Below the pieces are notes generated by a model. The model was given only the letters and a program-made list of their open reading frames with translations. It made no database searches and was not told the origin of the DNA. The position numbers and the translations under genes were made by a program. Positions 15,827 to 23,870 of a stretch of 50,767 nucleotides of DNA are shown here, piece by piece. The stretch is from the NCBI GenBank assembly GCA_025360225.1, contig JANYCN010000046.1, positions 1-50,767 of the forward strand, read 5' to 3'. The stretch is from Actinomycetes bacterium (GTDB lineage: Bacteria; Actinomycetota; Thermoleophilia; Gaiellales; F1-60-MAGs149). Position 1 is the stretch's first letter, and every line of letters starts with the position of its first letter.

Positions 15827-16342
15827 CTACGGCTCGTCGTCGGGTGTCGTGTCGAGGCGCGCGAGCGCGGCGTTCGTGTACCGCCGGTCGTCGGTGACGT
15901 CGCGGACGATGACCAGGCACGCCGGTGGGGTCAGCTTCTGGTGGAGCTCCTCGACCGTTGCGTGCTCGACCTCGGCGAGCACCAGCCCCGCAAGCGCAGC
16001 GGCGAACACGTCGATCTCCCAGACGAGGCCGTCGAGGGGCACGGCGTAGCGCGTCTTCGTGATCGCGTGGCGCTCCGGGTCGCGTTCAGCTGCGAGCGCC
16101 GCGTAGCGCGGTGCATCGATCTCCTCCTCGTCCTCCTCCCGGACCCCGGATGCGAGCTCCCGCTTGGCGTTCAGGTGAAAGCGGGCGACGCCGTGCTCGA
16201 TCGTTCGCCTGATCCGCCGGGTGCCCGACCCGGTATCGCGCAGGTACGCCTGCTCGAGCTCGAGGGTGCGTGCGCCAGCCTCGGCCGCCGGGTCGCCCAC
16301 GAGGCGCACGAGCAGCTTCCGCTCGATCTCGAGCCCGCTCAC
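15827..16342 (-). CDS. CYTH-domain phosphohydrolase-like protein
   Basis: A 171-residue member of the CYTH family (inorganic triphosphatase, thiamine triphosphatase and class IV adenylate cyclase relatives). The signature EIERKLLV at residues 5-12 is intact (ExExK). Alternating basic/acidic strands follow: GTRRIRRTI, ARFHLNAKRE, RHAITKTRYAV, and VWEIDVF with LVLAEVE, giving the eight-stranded tunnel with metal-binding glutamates. Cytoplasmic hydrolysis of a triphosphate is likely; the substrate is unknown. ATG 16342 overlaps the upstream alcohol dehydrogenase stop by four bases. Confidence 0.85.
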   Translation of the reverse strand: MSGLEIERKLLVRLVGDPAAEAGARTLELEQAYLRDTGSGTRRIRRTIEHGVARFHLNAKRELASGVREEDEEEIDAPRYAALAAERDPERHAITKTRYAVPLDGLVWEIDVFAAALAGLVLAEVEHATVEELHQKLTPPACLVIVRDVTDDRRYTNAALARLDTTPDDEP

Positions 16343-17295
16343 GGCACGAGGACCAGCCGACCCGTCACCTCGCCGGCACGCAACCGGCGGTGCGCGTCGT
16401 TGACGTCGTCGAGCGCGACGGCCTCGGTCTGCCAGTCGAGCTCACCGCGTCGGGCGATCTCGATCACCTCGCCGAGCTCGTCACGTGAGCCCCACAGCGA
16501 CAACGACCAGATCGACTCGTGCGGCACCATGCTCAGACCGACCCGGGTGCCGCCGCCGTAGGCACCGACCTGCATCACGACACCGCCCGGCCGGACGAGG
16601 CGGGCCGACAGTGAGCCCGTGTCGTCGCTGCCAACGAAGTCCATCACCGCGTCAAACCGGCCCTCGACCTCATCTGGTGCCGCGGCGGCCTCAACGCCGA
16701 GTGCCCGCGCCCGGTCGCGCTTCGCCCCAGCCGGGTCGATCGCGGTGACGCGCGCGTCCGACAGCAGGTGCAGGTACTGGATGCCGAACTGGCCGAGGCC
16801 GCCGGCGCCGATCAACGCCACGGTCGGCGTCTGCGCGCCGGCGAGCGTCAGCGTGCGCTTGACGGCGCGGTAGGGCGTCACGCCGCCACAGGCGAGCGGC
16901 GCCGCGTGCACCGGGTCGAGGTCGCCGAGCGGGTAGAGGAACCGTCGGTGCGGCACGAGGACCCGCTCGGCGTAGCCGCCGTCCACGACCATGCCAGCCT
17001 CGGTCACGTCAGGACACATCACCTCTTCGGTACGCTCGCAGTGATCGCAACCGCCACACCCAAATGGTGCGTAGACGAGCACGTTGCCGAGCTCCTCGTG
17101 GAAGCCGGCGATCTCGTGTCCGAGCACCCGGGGGAGCGGGAACGCGGGCCAGCGTCCGTCGACGATGTGCAGGTCGGAGTGACATAGGCCGCACGCGAGG
17201 ACGCGCACCGTCGTCTCGTCGCCTTGGGGTGTCGGATCGGGGCGCTCCTCCGGCTCGAACCGACCGCGGAGCGCGCGAAGAACCTGTGTACGCAT
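16339..17295 (-). CDS. Zinc-dependent alcohol dehydrogenase (medium-chain family)
   Basis: A 318-residue MDR enzyme. Catalytic zinc ligands are in CGLCHSD and GHEIAG, structural zinc cysteines in FGCGGCDHCERTEEVMC, and the nucleotide loop is VALIGAGGLGQFGIQYL. It oxidises an alcohol or reduces an aldehyde with NAD(P). ATG 17295 follows a TACGCT box at 17305-17310 by nine bases with no Shine-Dalgarno, again suggestive of leaderless transcription. Coupled to the CYTH gene. The location just upstream of the diol dehydratase operon on the same strand makes aldehyde reduction to an alcohol a plausible but unproven role. Confidence 0.9.
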   Translation of the reverse strand: MRTQVLRALRGRFEPEERPDPTPQGDETTVRVLACGLCHSDLHIVDGRWPAFPLPRVLGHEIAGFHEELGNVLVYAPFGCGGCDHCERTEEVMCPDVTEAGMVVDGGYAERVLVPHRRFLYPLGDLDPVHAAPLACGGVTPYRAVKRTLTLAGAQTPTVALIGAGGLGQFGIQYLHLLSDARVTAIDPAGAKRDRARALGVEAAAAPDEVEGRFDAVMDFVGSDDTGSLSARLVRPGGVVMQVGAYGGGTRVGLSMVPHESIWSLSLWGSRDELGEVIEIARRGELDWQTEAVALDDVNDAHRRLRAGEVTGRLVLVP

Positions 17296-17371
17296 CAGAC
17301 GTGTAGCGTACCGAAGTGACCTGGTCGACCGTTCGCCCCCGAAATCCCCTTGGATCCGGCAAGCTTCGACT

Positions 17372-19996
17372 GTGTCGATCCCCTCCGACATAGGCCGTGA
17401 CGTCGTGGTCGCCCGTCGCCTCGCTGAGGCGGCGAGCGCGACGGAGGTGCTCGACGTTGCGGCCGAGGCGATCGCGGAGCGTCTCGCGATGACGGTCGTC
17501 GTGAACGTGCGGGAGATGGCCGACGACGAGTTCGTCGCAACGCGCGTGATCGGCGGCGGCGTGGCTGCAGCGTCGCTCCTCGGGGAGCGCTACTCGGTCG
17601 AGAGCTTCCTCGACCTCTATATCGCCGACTACCTGCGCCCCGACGGGCTCTACGTGATCCCGGCCGACGCGCCGGGGTGGGACGCGTTCGACGGCGCGGT
17701 CGTCGTCGAGCAGGCGGCGGTGGCGGAGGGCCCGGACGCCTGGCGGCCCGGCGACCACCTCGAGGTCGTGCTGCGCGACCGGCTTGGTGAGGTGCTCGCG
17801 GTGATCGTGGCCGACAACCCGACCGACGGGCGCACGCCCGCGGGCGAGGTCATGGCCTCCTGCGCGGTGATCGGGCTCCACGCCGCCTCCGCGCTTGACG
17901 CGCGCCTCGCGTCGGCGGACGCTGCCGCGGGCCAGCGCGAGGCGGAGGAGCTGCAGCACCTCTCGGCAGCCCTCGCGGCAGGCCTTGGCGAGCAGGAGAT
18001 CCTCGCGCGGGCAGCCGACGGGCTGTGCATGTCGTGCGGGTTCTCGTTCGCGCTGATCGCGCTCTACGACGACGAACGGACGACCCTTCGTTGCGTCGCC
18101 GGATCCGGACCCGGTCGCCGCGCGGTCGGCTCGCCGATCCCCGCTGCGACGCTCGAGGAGGTGATGGTGCTCGAGCACCGCGTCAGCGACTCCTACCTCG
18201 TGCCGCTGCGTCACGCCGACGGCATCGTCGCCCTCGGCCTGCATCGCTCGTCCGCCAACGGCGCCGGCATCCGGGCCTGGAAGCGCGACACCCTCGTCCT
18301 GCCGCTCAGCCCTGGCGTCGGGGAGACGATCGGCGTGATCTGGGTCGACGACCCGGTCGACCGGATGGTGCCGTCGGCCGAGAAGGTGCGCCGGATGGAG
18401 CTCTTCGCGCGCAGCGCCGCGCTGATGGTGACGAACGCCCGGCTCCTCGCAGCGGCGCGTGACCAGGCGACGCGCGACCCGCTCACCGGCCTCGGGAACG
18501 CGCGCGCGTTCGCCGTGGCGCTCGCCGACGCGCCGCCCGACGCCGTCCTGGCGCTGGTCGACGTCGATCGTTTCAAGGAGGTGAACGACCGCGACGGGCA
18601 CCTGCGCGGTGACGCAGCGCTGCGGCGGGTGGCCGCGGCGCTGTCGGACGTCGTTGATCGTGGCGTCGGTGCCTACCGGCTCGGTGGCGACGAGTTCGCG
18701 ATCCTCGTCGCCGACGTCGCCGCGGACGATCTCGTCGCCGCGCTCGACGATGCCCGCGGCCGGCTTCTCGGCCTGTCGTTCAGCGCTGGCGTCGCGGTCG
18801 CACCGGACGATGCCGCCGTTGGTCAGGCCTTGATCCACGCTGCCGACACGGCGCTCTACGCCGCCAAGCGTGGCGGCCGCGGCCGCACCGCGCGGTTCCA
18901 CGCCCGCCGTGGTGCGGCGGTGCCGACGGCGGCGCTCTCGACGGCGCTGCAGCGCGCAGCGGCTGGTGAGCGCGACGTCGTCGGTCCGCTGCTCCGCGGT
19001 CTCGCGGCCTCGCTGGAGGCGAGCGGCGCCGCGTACTGGGAGCACGACCTTGCAGCGGGAACGGCAACGTGTCGTGAGATCGCGGGCGCCGTGGTCGTTA
19101 GCGTCGACGCCGTCGTCACCCTCCGCCCGGTCGATCGTCGGCGGCAGGTCGTCGACACGGCCCGCCCGACCGTCGTCCACGGGGACGACCTCGAGCCCGA
19201 GGGTGCCGACGTGCAGCACGTGCGGGCGTCTGGCGTCAGCTCGATGGCGCTGATCCCGATCGTCGTCGCCGGGGCAGCCGTCGGCCACCTCGAGCTCGGG
19301 TTCTCCGAGATCGGTGGACTCCCGCTCGCCGACCTCGAGCTTGCGACCTCGATCGCCGCGATCGCCGGCATCGCGCTCGAGCGTCAGCGTCACGCGGCGC
19401 GCATCGAGGACGCCTACCGCGACACGCTCGAGGCTCTCGGCACGGCGCTCGACTCGAAGGATGCCGCGACCGGCGACCACGCGCGCGAGCTTGCAACCCT
19501 CGCCGGTGGTGTCGCCCGACGCGTCGGGCTCGCCGAGACGGACGTGCGTGAGGTCGAGTACGTCGCGCTGTTCCATGACATCGGCAAGATCGCGACGCCG
19601 ACGGAGATCCTCCGAAAGCCCGGGCCGCTGACTCCGGCCGAGCGAGAGGTGATCGAGCGTCACGTGATCGACGGGGCGAGGATCGTCGAGCAGATCGGGT
19701 TCATGCGCCATGTAGCCCCGTCGGTGCGCCACTCTCACGAACGCTACGACGGCGGTGGTTACCCGAGTGGCCTCGCCCGGGACGAGATCCCGCTGGCGTC
19801 GCGCATCGTCTTCGCCTGTGACACCTGGCACGCGATGACGAGCAACCGCCCGTACCGCGCGGCGCTCCCGCGTGCGGAGGCCGAGGCTGAGCTGCGGCGC
19901 GTCGCAGGGACGCAGCTCGACCCGGTCGTCGTCGACGCGTTGCTCGACGAGCTGGCGGCGGTCCAGGCGGCGGACGCGCTCAACCGCGTCGCGTAG
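17372..19996 (+). CDS. GAF-GAF-GGDEF-GAF-HD-GYP signalling protein
   Basis: An 874-residue cytoplasmic protein without membrane segments. There are GAF-like sensor regions at about 20-180 and 195-355. A diguanylate cyclase domain follows (DPLTGLGN at 369-376, DVDRFKEVND, intact GGDEF at 438-442; no RxxD inhibitory site before it). A third GAF lies at about 530-670, and an HD-GYP phosphodiesterase at about 680-860 (HDIGK at 735-739, HSHERYDGGGYPSG with GYP at 796-798). It can in principle both make and degrade cyclic di-GMP. The GTG start lacks a clear ribosome site. It diverges from the alcohol dehydrogenase; the signal sensed is unknown. Confidence 0.9.
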   Translation: MSIPSDIGRDVVVARRLAEAASATEVLDVAAEAIAERLAMTVVVNVREMADDEFVATRVIGGGVAAASLLGERYSVESFLDLYIADYLRPDGLYVIPADAPGWDAFDGAVVVEQAAVAEGPDAWRPGDHLEVVLRDRLGEVLAVIVADNPTDGRTPAGEVMASCAVIGLHAASALDARLASADAAAGQREAEELQHLSAALAAGLGEQEILARAADGLCMSCGFSFALIALYDDERTTLRCVAGSGPGRRAVGSPIPAATLEEVMVLEHRVSDSYLVPLRHADGIVALGLHRSSANGAGIRAWKRDTLVLPLSPGVGETIGVIWVDDPVDRMVPSAEKVRRMELFARSAALMVTNARLLAAARDQATRDPLTGLGNARAFAVALADAPPDAVLALVDVDRFKEVNDRDGHLRGDAALRRVAAALSDVVDRGVGAYRLGGDEFAILVADVAADDLVAALDDARGRLLGLSFSAGVAVAPDDAAVGQALIHAADTALYAAKRGGRGRTARFHARRGAAVPTAALSTALQRAAAGERDVVGPLLRGLAASLEASGAAYWEHDLAAGTATCREIAGAVVVSVDAVVTLRPVDRRRQVVDTARPTVVHGDDLEPEGADVQHVRASGVSSMALIPIVVAGAAVGHLELGFSEIGGLPLADLELATSIAAIAGIALERQRHAARIEDAYRDTLEALGTALDSKDAATGDHARELATLAGGVARRVGLAETDVREVEYVALFHDIGKIATPTEILRKPGPLTPAEREVIERHVIDGARIVEQIGFMRHVAPSVRHSHERYDGGGYPSGLARDEIPLASRIVFACDTWHAMTSNRPYRAALPRAEAEAELRRVAGTQLDPVVVDALLDELAAVQAADALNRVA

Positions 19997-20029
19997 GCTC
20001 CGCAGCACCGCCCGCCTACACTGTGCTGC

Positions 20030-21007
20030 GTGGCGGCAGAGACGATCACCTACCTGGAGGCGATCCGGCTCGCGATGCGCGACGCGATGGCCGACGACGA
20101 CCGCGTGTTCCTGATCGGCGAGGACGTCGGCCACTTCGGCGGCCCGTTCGGCGTCTCGACCGGGTTGTTTGACCGGTTCGGCGCCAGCCGGGTGATCGAC
20201 ACGCCGATCTCTGAGGAGGGCTTCGTCGGCGCGGCCTTTGGTGCCGCGTGGATGGGTGAGCGCCCGATCGTCGAGCTTCAGTTCGCCGACTTCGTCACCT
20301 GCCCGTTCGACGCGATCGTCACCGTCGGCGCAAAGACGCACTGGCGAAACGGCATCGCTCTCCCTGTCGTGATCCGGCTGCCATCGGGCGGCGGCGTCCG
20401 GGGCGGCCCGTTTCACGCATCGTCGCCAGAAGGCTGGTTCGTCGGCGTCGCGGGGCTCAAGGTCGTCTGCCCGGGAACGGTCGACGACGCCTACGGGCTG
20501 CTGCGCGCCGCGGTGGAGGACGACGATCCGGTGCTCTTCTTCGAGCACAAGGGGCTGTACCGCCGGCTGCGCGGGATCGCACCACCACCGAGCCATCGCG
20601 TGCCGATCGGCCGTGCCGCGATCGCCAGGTCGGGCACCGACGCGACCGTCGTCACCTACGGGTCGGGCGTCGATCTCGCGCTGCGCGTCGCTGATGCGCT
20701 TGCTGATGTCGCGTCGATCGAGGTGATCGACCTGCGGACGATCTGGCCCGTCGACGCCGACACCGTCCTCGCATCCGTCGCCCGCACGTCGCGGGCACTG
20801 GTGCTGCAGGAGGCTTCTCGCTCGACCGGCGCAGGCGACCACGTCGTCTCGCTGATCGCCCGCGAGGCCTTCGCCTCGCTCGATGCGCCGATCGCGGTCG
20901 TCGCTCCGCCCGACACCCCGGTGCCGTACGCGCCCGAGCTCGAGGACGCCTACCTGCCGTCCGCCGCCTCGCTGCGTTCCGCGCTGGAGGCCCTCCTTGC
21001 CTGGTGA
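20030..21007 (+). CDS. 2-oxoacid dehydrogenase E1 component, beta subunit
   Basis: A 325-residue transketolase-like E1 beta. Conserved segments are VFLIGEDVGHFGGPFGVS, the VIDTPISEEGFVGAAFGAA motif, EWQFADF-like VELQFADF, LPVVIRLPSGGGVRGGPFHA, FFEHKGLYR, and near the end VIDLRTIWPVD with LVLQEASRSTGAGDH. With E1 alpha it decarboxylates a 2-oxoacid (pyruvate, branched-chain or acetoin-type) using thiamine diphosphate. GTG 20030 follows the GGDEF gene by 33 bases. It precedes its alpha partner, the reverse of the common order; E2 and E3 genes are not in the window. Confidence 0.9.
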   Translation: MAAETITYLEAIRLAMRDAMADDDRVFLIGEDVGHFGGPFGVSTGLFDRFGASRVIDTPISEEGFVGAAFGAAWMGERPIVELQFADFVTCPFDAIVTVGAKTHWRNGIALPVVIRLPSGGGVRGGPFHASSPEGWFVGVAGLKVVCPGTVDDAYGLLRAAVEDDDPVLFFEHKGLYRRLRGIAPPPSHRVPIGRAAIARSGTDATVVTYGSGVDLALRVADALADVASIEVIDLRTIWPVDADTVLASVARTSRALVLQEASRSTGAGDHVVSLIAREAFASLDAPIAVVAPPDTPVPYAPELEDAYLPSAASLRSALEALLAW

Positions 21008-22019
21008 CCCGGCAACTGCGGTCGTCCTGCCCACCACCGACGATCCGTCCGTCAGCGCCGAGCGCCGCATCGAGCTCTTTCGTGTCGTCCTCACCCACCG
21101 GGTGATGGAGGAGCGGATCATGACTCTCTACAAGCAGGGGCGGATCGCCGGCTCGGTGTACACGGGGCGCGGGCAGGAGGCCGTCGGCGCTGGGGCGGGG
21201 CTTGCGCTTGGCGCGGACGACGTCTGCGCGCCGCTCAACCGCGAGATGTCCTGCCACATCGCCCGCGGGGTGGAGCCTGCACACATCTTCCGCAACTACC
21301 TTGGGCGCGCGACCGGTCCGACACGCGGGCGCGATGGCAACATGCACTTCGGTGTGCCGGAACGCGGGGTGTTCCCGCTCGTCTCGATGCTCGGCGACCT
21401 CGTTCCCGTCGTCGTCGGTGCGGCGCTGGCGTTCAAACGGCGCGGCGAGGCGCGTGTTGCGTTGACCTTCTTCGGTGACGGCGCGTTCAACTGTGGCGAC
21501 GTGCACGAGGGGCTGAACCTCGCCGGCGTGTTGAACGTGCCGGTCGTGTTCGTCGCGCAGTCAAACCGCGTCGCGTACTCGACGAGGACCGAGATGGCGA
21601 TGCGCAACCCGAACCTGTCCGAGCGCATCGAAGGCGGCTACGCGATCCCCTGTGCGCGGGTGGACGGCACCGACGCGATCGCCGTTCACGTTGCGGTGCG
21701 CAATGCCGTCGAGCGTGCGCGCGCCGGTGGCGGCCCGCAGGCCATCGAGGCGTTGACGGTCCGGCTCGACGGGCACGCTGCCCACGACGATGGTCGCTAC
21801 ATGGACCGTGACCTCATCGCCGAGTACGGCACGCGTCGCGACCCGGTCGAGCGCCTTGCGATGCGGCTCGTGCTCGACGGTGTCCCTCGAGCCGAGGTTG
21901 ACGCCGTACGCGCTGGCGTCATCGCCGCGGTCGCTGGAGCGCTGGCTGAAGCCGAGTCGGCACCCGCTCCAGATCCGGCGGATCTCGCCAACGGAGTGTA
22001 CGCCTCGCCGCTCTCGTGA
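20997..22019 (+). CDS. 2-oxoacid dehydrogenase E1 component, alpha subunit
   Basis: A 340-residue E1 alpha. The start is TTG 20997, supported by GGAGG six bases upstream and an 11-base overlap with E1 beta. Seen are RVMEERIMTLYKQGRIAGSVYTGRGQEA, the DGNMHFG loop, and the thiamine-diphosphate motif FFGDGAFNCGDVHEGLNLAG ending in QSNRVAYST. The C-terminus GHAAHDDGRYMDRD replaces the usual GHS.sD, including the phosphorylatable loop. The substrate is probably a 2-oxoacid or acetoin; the specificity is not visible. Confidence 0.9.
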   Translation: MPGDPATAVVLPTTDDPSVSAERRIELFRVVLTHRVMEERIMTLYKQGRIAGSVYTGRGQEAVGAGAGLALGADDVCAPLNREMSCHIARGVEPAHIFRNYLGRATGPTRGRDGNMHFGVPERGVFPLVSMLGDLVPVVVGAALAFKRRGEARVALTFFGDGAFNCGDVHEGLNLAGVLNVPVVFVAQSNRVAYSTRTEMAMRNPNLSERIEGGYAIPCARVDGTDAIAVHVAVRNAVERARAGGGPQAIEALTVRLDGHAAHDDGRYMDRDLIAEYGTRRDPVERLAMRLVLDGVPRAEVDAVRAGVIAAVAGALAEAESAPAPDPADLANGVYASPLS

Positions 22020-22864
22020 GCGCTCGCTGGGCGACGGTCCTCGCCGGCGTCCTCGCGTTCTCCTGGTCTGCGGCGCTCTTCCGCCTGTCCGGTGCGTCGC
22101 CCGGTGTCGGCTCGACGATGCGCTTCGCCTACGCGACGCCGTTCCTCGCGATCGTCGCGTTACGCGCTGGGAGCTGGCGCCCCGGCCGTGCGCTCGTGCC
22201 CTCGGTTCTTGCGGGCATCATCGTTGGCGTCGAGCTCGTGATCTGGAACGTCGCGACTGAGCGGATCGGCGTCGGCCCGTCAACCGTCGTCGTCAACACC
22301 GCCTCGCTGTGGGTGATCTTCATCGGCGCGATCGTGCTGCGTCGCCGACCGGCCCTCCGCACCGTCTGCGGGGCGGTCGTGATCATCGGCGGGCTCGCGC
22401 TCCTGCGCGGGGTTGGCAGCGGACGTCTGGAGGTTGCGGGGATCCTGTTGGGCATCGTCGCAGCAGCGCTCTACGGCAGCTACATCCTGCTGTTCGACGT
22501 TGCCGTAACACGCGCCAACGACCGGATCACACCGGTGCTGATCAGCTCGGCGGTCGCTGTTCCGGTGTCGCTTGTGATCGCGCTCGCGCGTGGTGAGAGC
22601 TTCACCTTGACGGCCTCCCAGCACGGGTGGCTCGCCCTCCTCGGCGTAGGCGTCCAGGCGAGTGGGTGGCTCCTGATGGCGCGAAGCCTCCGGTGGTTCT
22701 CCGCCGTAGCGGTGTCGCTTCTCCTGCTGATCCAGCCGATGCTGGCCGCGGTGTGGGGCACAACGCTCCTCGGCGAGTCGCTCGGTGGCGTGCAGGCCGT
22801 CGGTATCGGCGTCGTCCTGGCGGGCCTCGTCGTCGCACGGCCGGCGCCGACACGGTTCGGATGA
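22016..22864 (+). CDS. EamA/DMT-family transporter
   Basis: A 282-residue protein with ten hydrophobic helices in the EamA arrangement (early VLAFSWSAALFRLSGASP, central LGIVAAALYGSYILLFDVA, late LIQPMLAAVWGTTLLGESLGG with the conserved P...v....LGE motif). GTG 22016 overlaps the E1 alpha stop by four bases, so it is probably translated with the dehydrogenase and may move a related metabolite. It is the third EamA gene of the window and is not especially close to the other two. Confidence 0.87.
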   Translation: MSARWATVLAGVLAFSWSAALFRLSGASPGVGSTMRFAYATPFLAIVALRAGSWRPGRALVPSVLAGIIVGVELVIWNVATERIGVGPSTVVVNTASLWVIFIGAIVLRRRPALRTVCGAVVIIGGLALLRGVGSGRLEVAGILLGIVAAALYGSYILLFDVAVTRANDRITPVLISSAVAVPVSLVIALARGESFTLTASQHGWLALLGVGVQASGWLLMARSLRWFSAVAVSLLLLIQPMLAAVWGTTLLGESLGGVQAVGIGVVLAGLVVARPAPTRFG

Positions 22865-22865
22865 G

Positions 22866-22882
22866 TACCGACCTGGTCGGTA
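22866..22882. promoter_or_regulatory. TetR-type operator palindrome
   Basis: TACCGACC-T-GGTCGGTA is a perfect inverted repeat with 8-base arms. The form ACCGACC/GGTCGGT is typical of operators of TetR-family repressors in Actinobacteria. It lies 11 bases upstream of the predicted -35 box of the secreted-protein/ABC operon. No TetR gene is in the window. The palindrome is seen directly; the regulator class is inferred. Confidence 0.55.
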
Positions 22883-22893
22883 TATCCCAGGAG

Positions 22894-22922
22894 TTGAGCC
22901 AACGTCGGTAGCCTGATACAGT
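22894..22922 (+). promoter_or_regulatory. Predicted promoter of the 22981-26633 operon
   Basis: TTGAGC (22894-22899) and TACAGT (22917-22922) are spaced by 17 bases, putting the start of transcription near 22929 and leaving a leader of about 50 bases before the ATG at 22981. The TetR-type palindrome sits just upstream. A second ATACCGGTAA-like half site near 22950 may also matter. Confidence 0.45.
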
Positions 22923-22980
22923 GAAGTTCAGCTCCGGTGGTCGATGGGATACCGGTAACAGGTGTACGGTAGGAGGCGGC

Positions 22981-23355
22981 ATGAAACGCAACCTCGGAGG
23001 AACCATCCTCGCAGCGTTGGTGGTGACGCTCGCGTTTGCATCCGAGGCGCTCGCCGCTCAATGGAATAGTCTACAGGACTCGTCGGTCGTCAGCGTGTTT
23101 CTGCAGGTGCAGGGATCGCGTCACATCACGACACCGAATGACAAGATCCAGGTTCAACTGAACAGCTTTCCGTCGGGTGGAGTACGATGGCGTGCGGTGA
23201 ACCTCACCACGTTGCAGCTAATCGGCGCCGAGGTTAACATCACGAACGCGTCGGCGTTTACGCTTGTCACCAACCTTTCAGGCAACCCGACGTTCGGCAA
23301 CTTCGTGAGGTCGAACACCACGAACGGCTCGCACTCGGGGATGGAGTGGTACTAA
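22981..23355 (+). CDS. Small secreted protein of unknown function
   Basis: A 124-residue protein with a clear Sec signal (MKRNLGGTILAALVVTLAFA, cleavage likely after SEALA-A). The mature part is rich in Asn, Ser, Thr and Gln, predicted beta, with no cysteine, and ends in HSGMEWY. ATG 22981 has AGGAGG five bases upstream, among the best ribosome sites in the window. The gene is visibly less GC-rich than its neighbours, hinting at recent transfer. It is first in an operon with a lipoprotein, an HlyD-like adaptor and a FtsX-type ABC transporter, a layout reminiscent of lactococcin 972-like bacteriocin clusters; no sequence match is claimed. Confidence 0.7.
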   Translation: MKRNLGGTILAALVVTLAFASEALAAQWNSLQDSSVVSVFLQVQGSRHITTPNDKIQVQLNSFPSGGVRWRAVNLTTLQLIGAEVNITNASAFTLVTNLSGNPTFGNFVRSNTTNGSHSGMEWY

Positions 23356-23870
23356 CCCGCGTGCACCGGTCGGTGTTCGCGTTGTGCGCGAGCGTTACGG
23401 TCCTGACCGCGGGATGCGCCGGCTCCACCTCCGTAACCTCCGTCCCCCAGCCGAGCCCGGGCAACATCACCTACGACGAGTACAACCGTGAGTACGGGGA
23501 CGAGCAGACGAAACTGCCTCCCCTTCCAAACGGCTATACCTGGCCGAAGAAGGGGCCTTTGCCGAAGACGTTCGACGGGATCCTCGTGTACCCGTTGCAG
23601 GGCACCGGGCGGTTCAGCGCTGACGGCTTCTGGGAGTGTGCGTGGCAGATCGAGTGGCTACGCGACCTGTCGGATAGCCCGGAGCGGGCGCGTCGTGATC
23701 TGACGGCGCTGAGGGCTGCGCTCACGTTCTACGCGCAGACCGACTACACCGATCCCGCTGACCGCCACATCCTCATCGAACGCCTGGATCGGGCCGCACT
23801 AGGCGACCCGTCGCTCGTACGCATGGAGGTCTCGAGCTCGTGCGGAATCCCGGGCATGCCAGCACATTGA
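23346..23870 (+). CDS. Predicted lipoprotein of unknown function
   Basis: A 174-residue protein (169 if GTG 23361 is used). The signal HRSVFALCASVTVLTAGC ends in a lipobox-like TAGC. The mature part begins with a Ser/Thr/Pro-rich linker, then YDEYNREYGDEQTKLPP, LPNGYTWPKKGPLPKTFDG, a Trp-rich FWECAWQIEWLRDLSD, and one more cysteine near the end (SSSCGIPG), possibly disulfide-linked to the WEC cysteine. It overlaps the secreted-protein gene by ten bases and the adaptor gene by 31. Family not recognised; by context an accessory or immunity-type lipoprotein of the ABC system. Confidence 0.65.
   Translation: MVLTRVHRSVFALCASVTVLTAGCAGSTSVTSVPQPSPGNITYDEYNREYGDEQTKLPPLPNGYTWPKKGPLPKTFDGILVYPLQGTGRFSADGFWECAWQIEWLRDLSDSPERARRDLTALRAALTFYAQTDYTDPADRHILIERLDRAALGDPSLVRMEVSSSCGIPGMPAH

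Noticed and set aside
17009-21121. Very long minus-strand open frame (1370 codons) opposite the GGDEF and E1 genes
   Set aside because: Low-complexity Arg/Asp/Val-rich translation with no motifs; it is the antisense reading of strongly coded, extremely GC-rich genes, where stop codons are rare.
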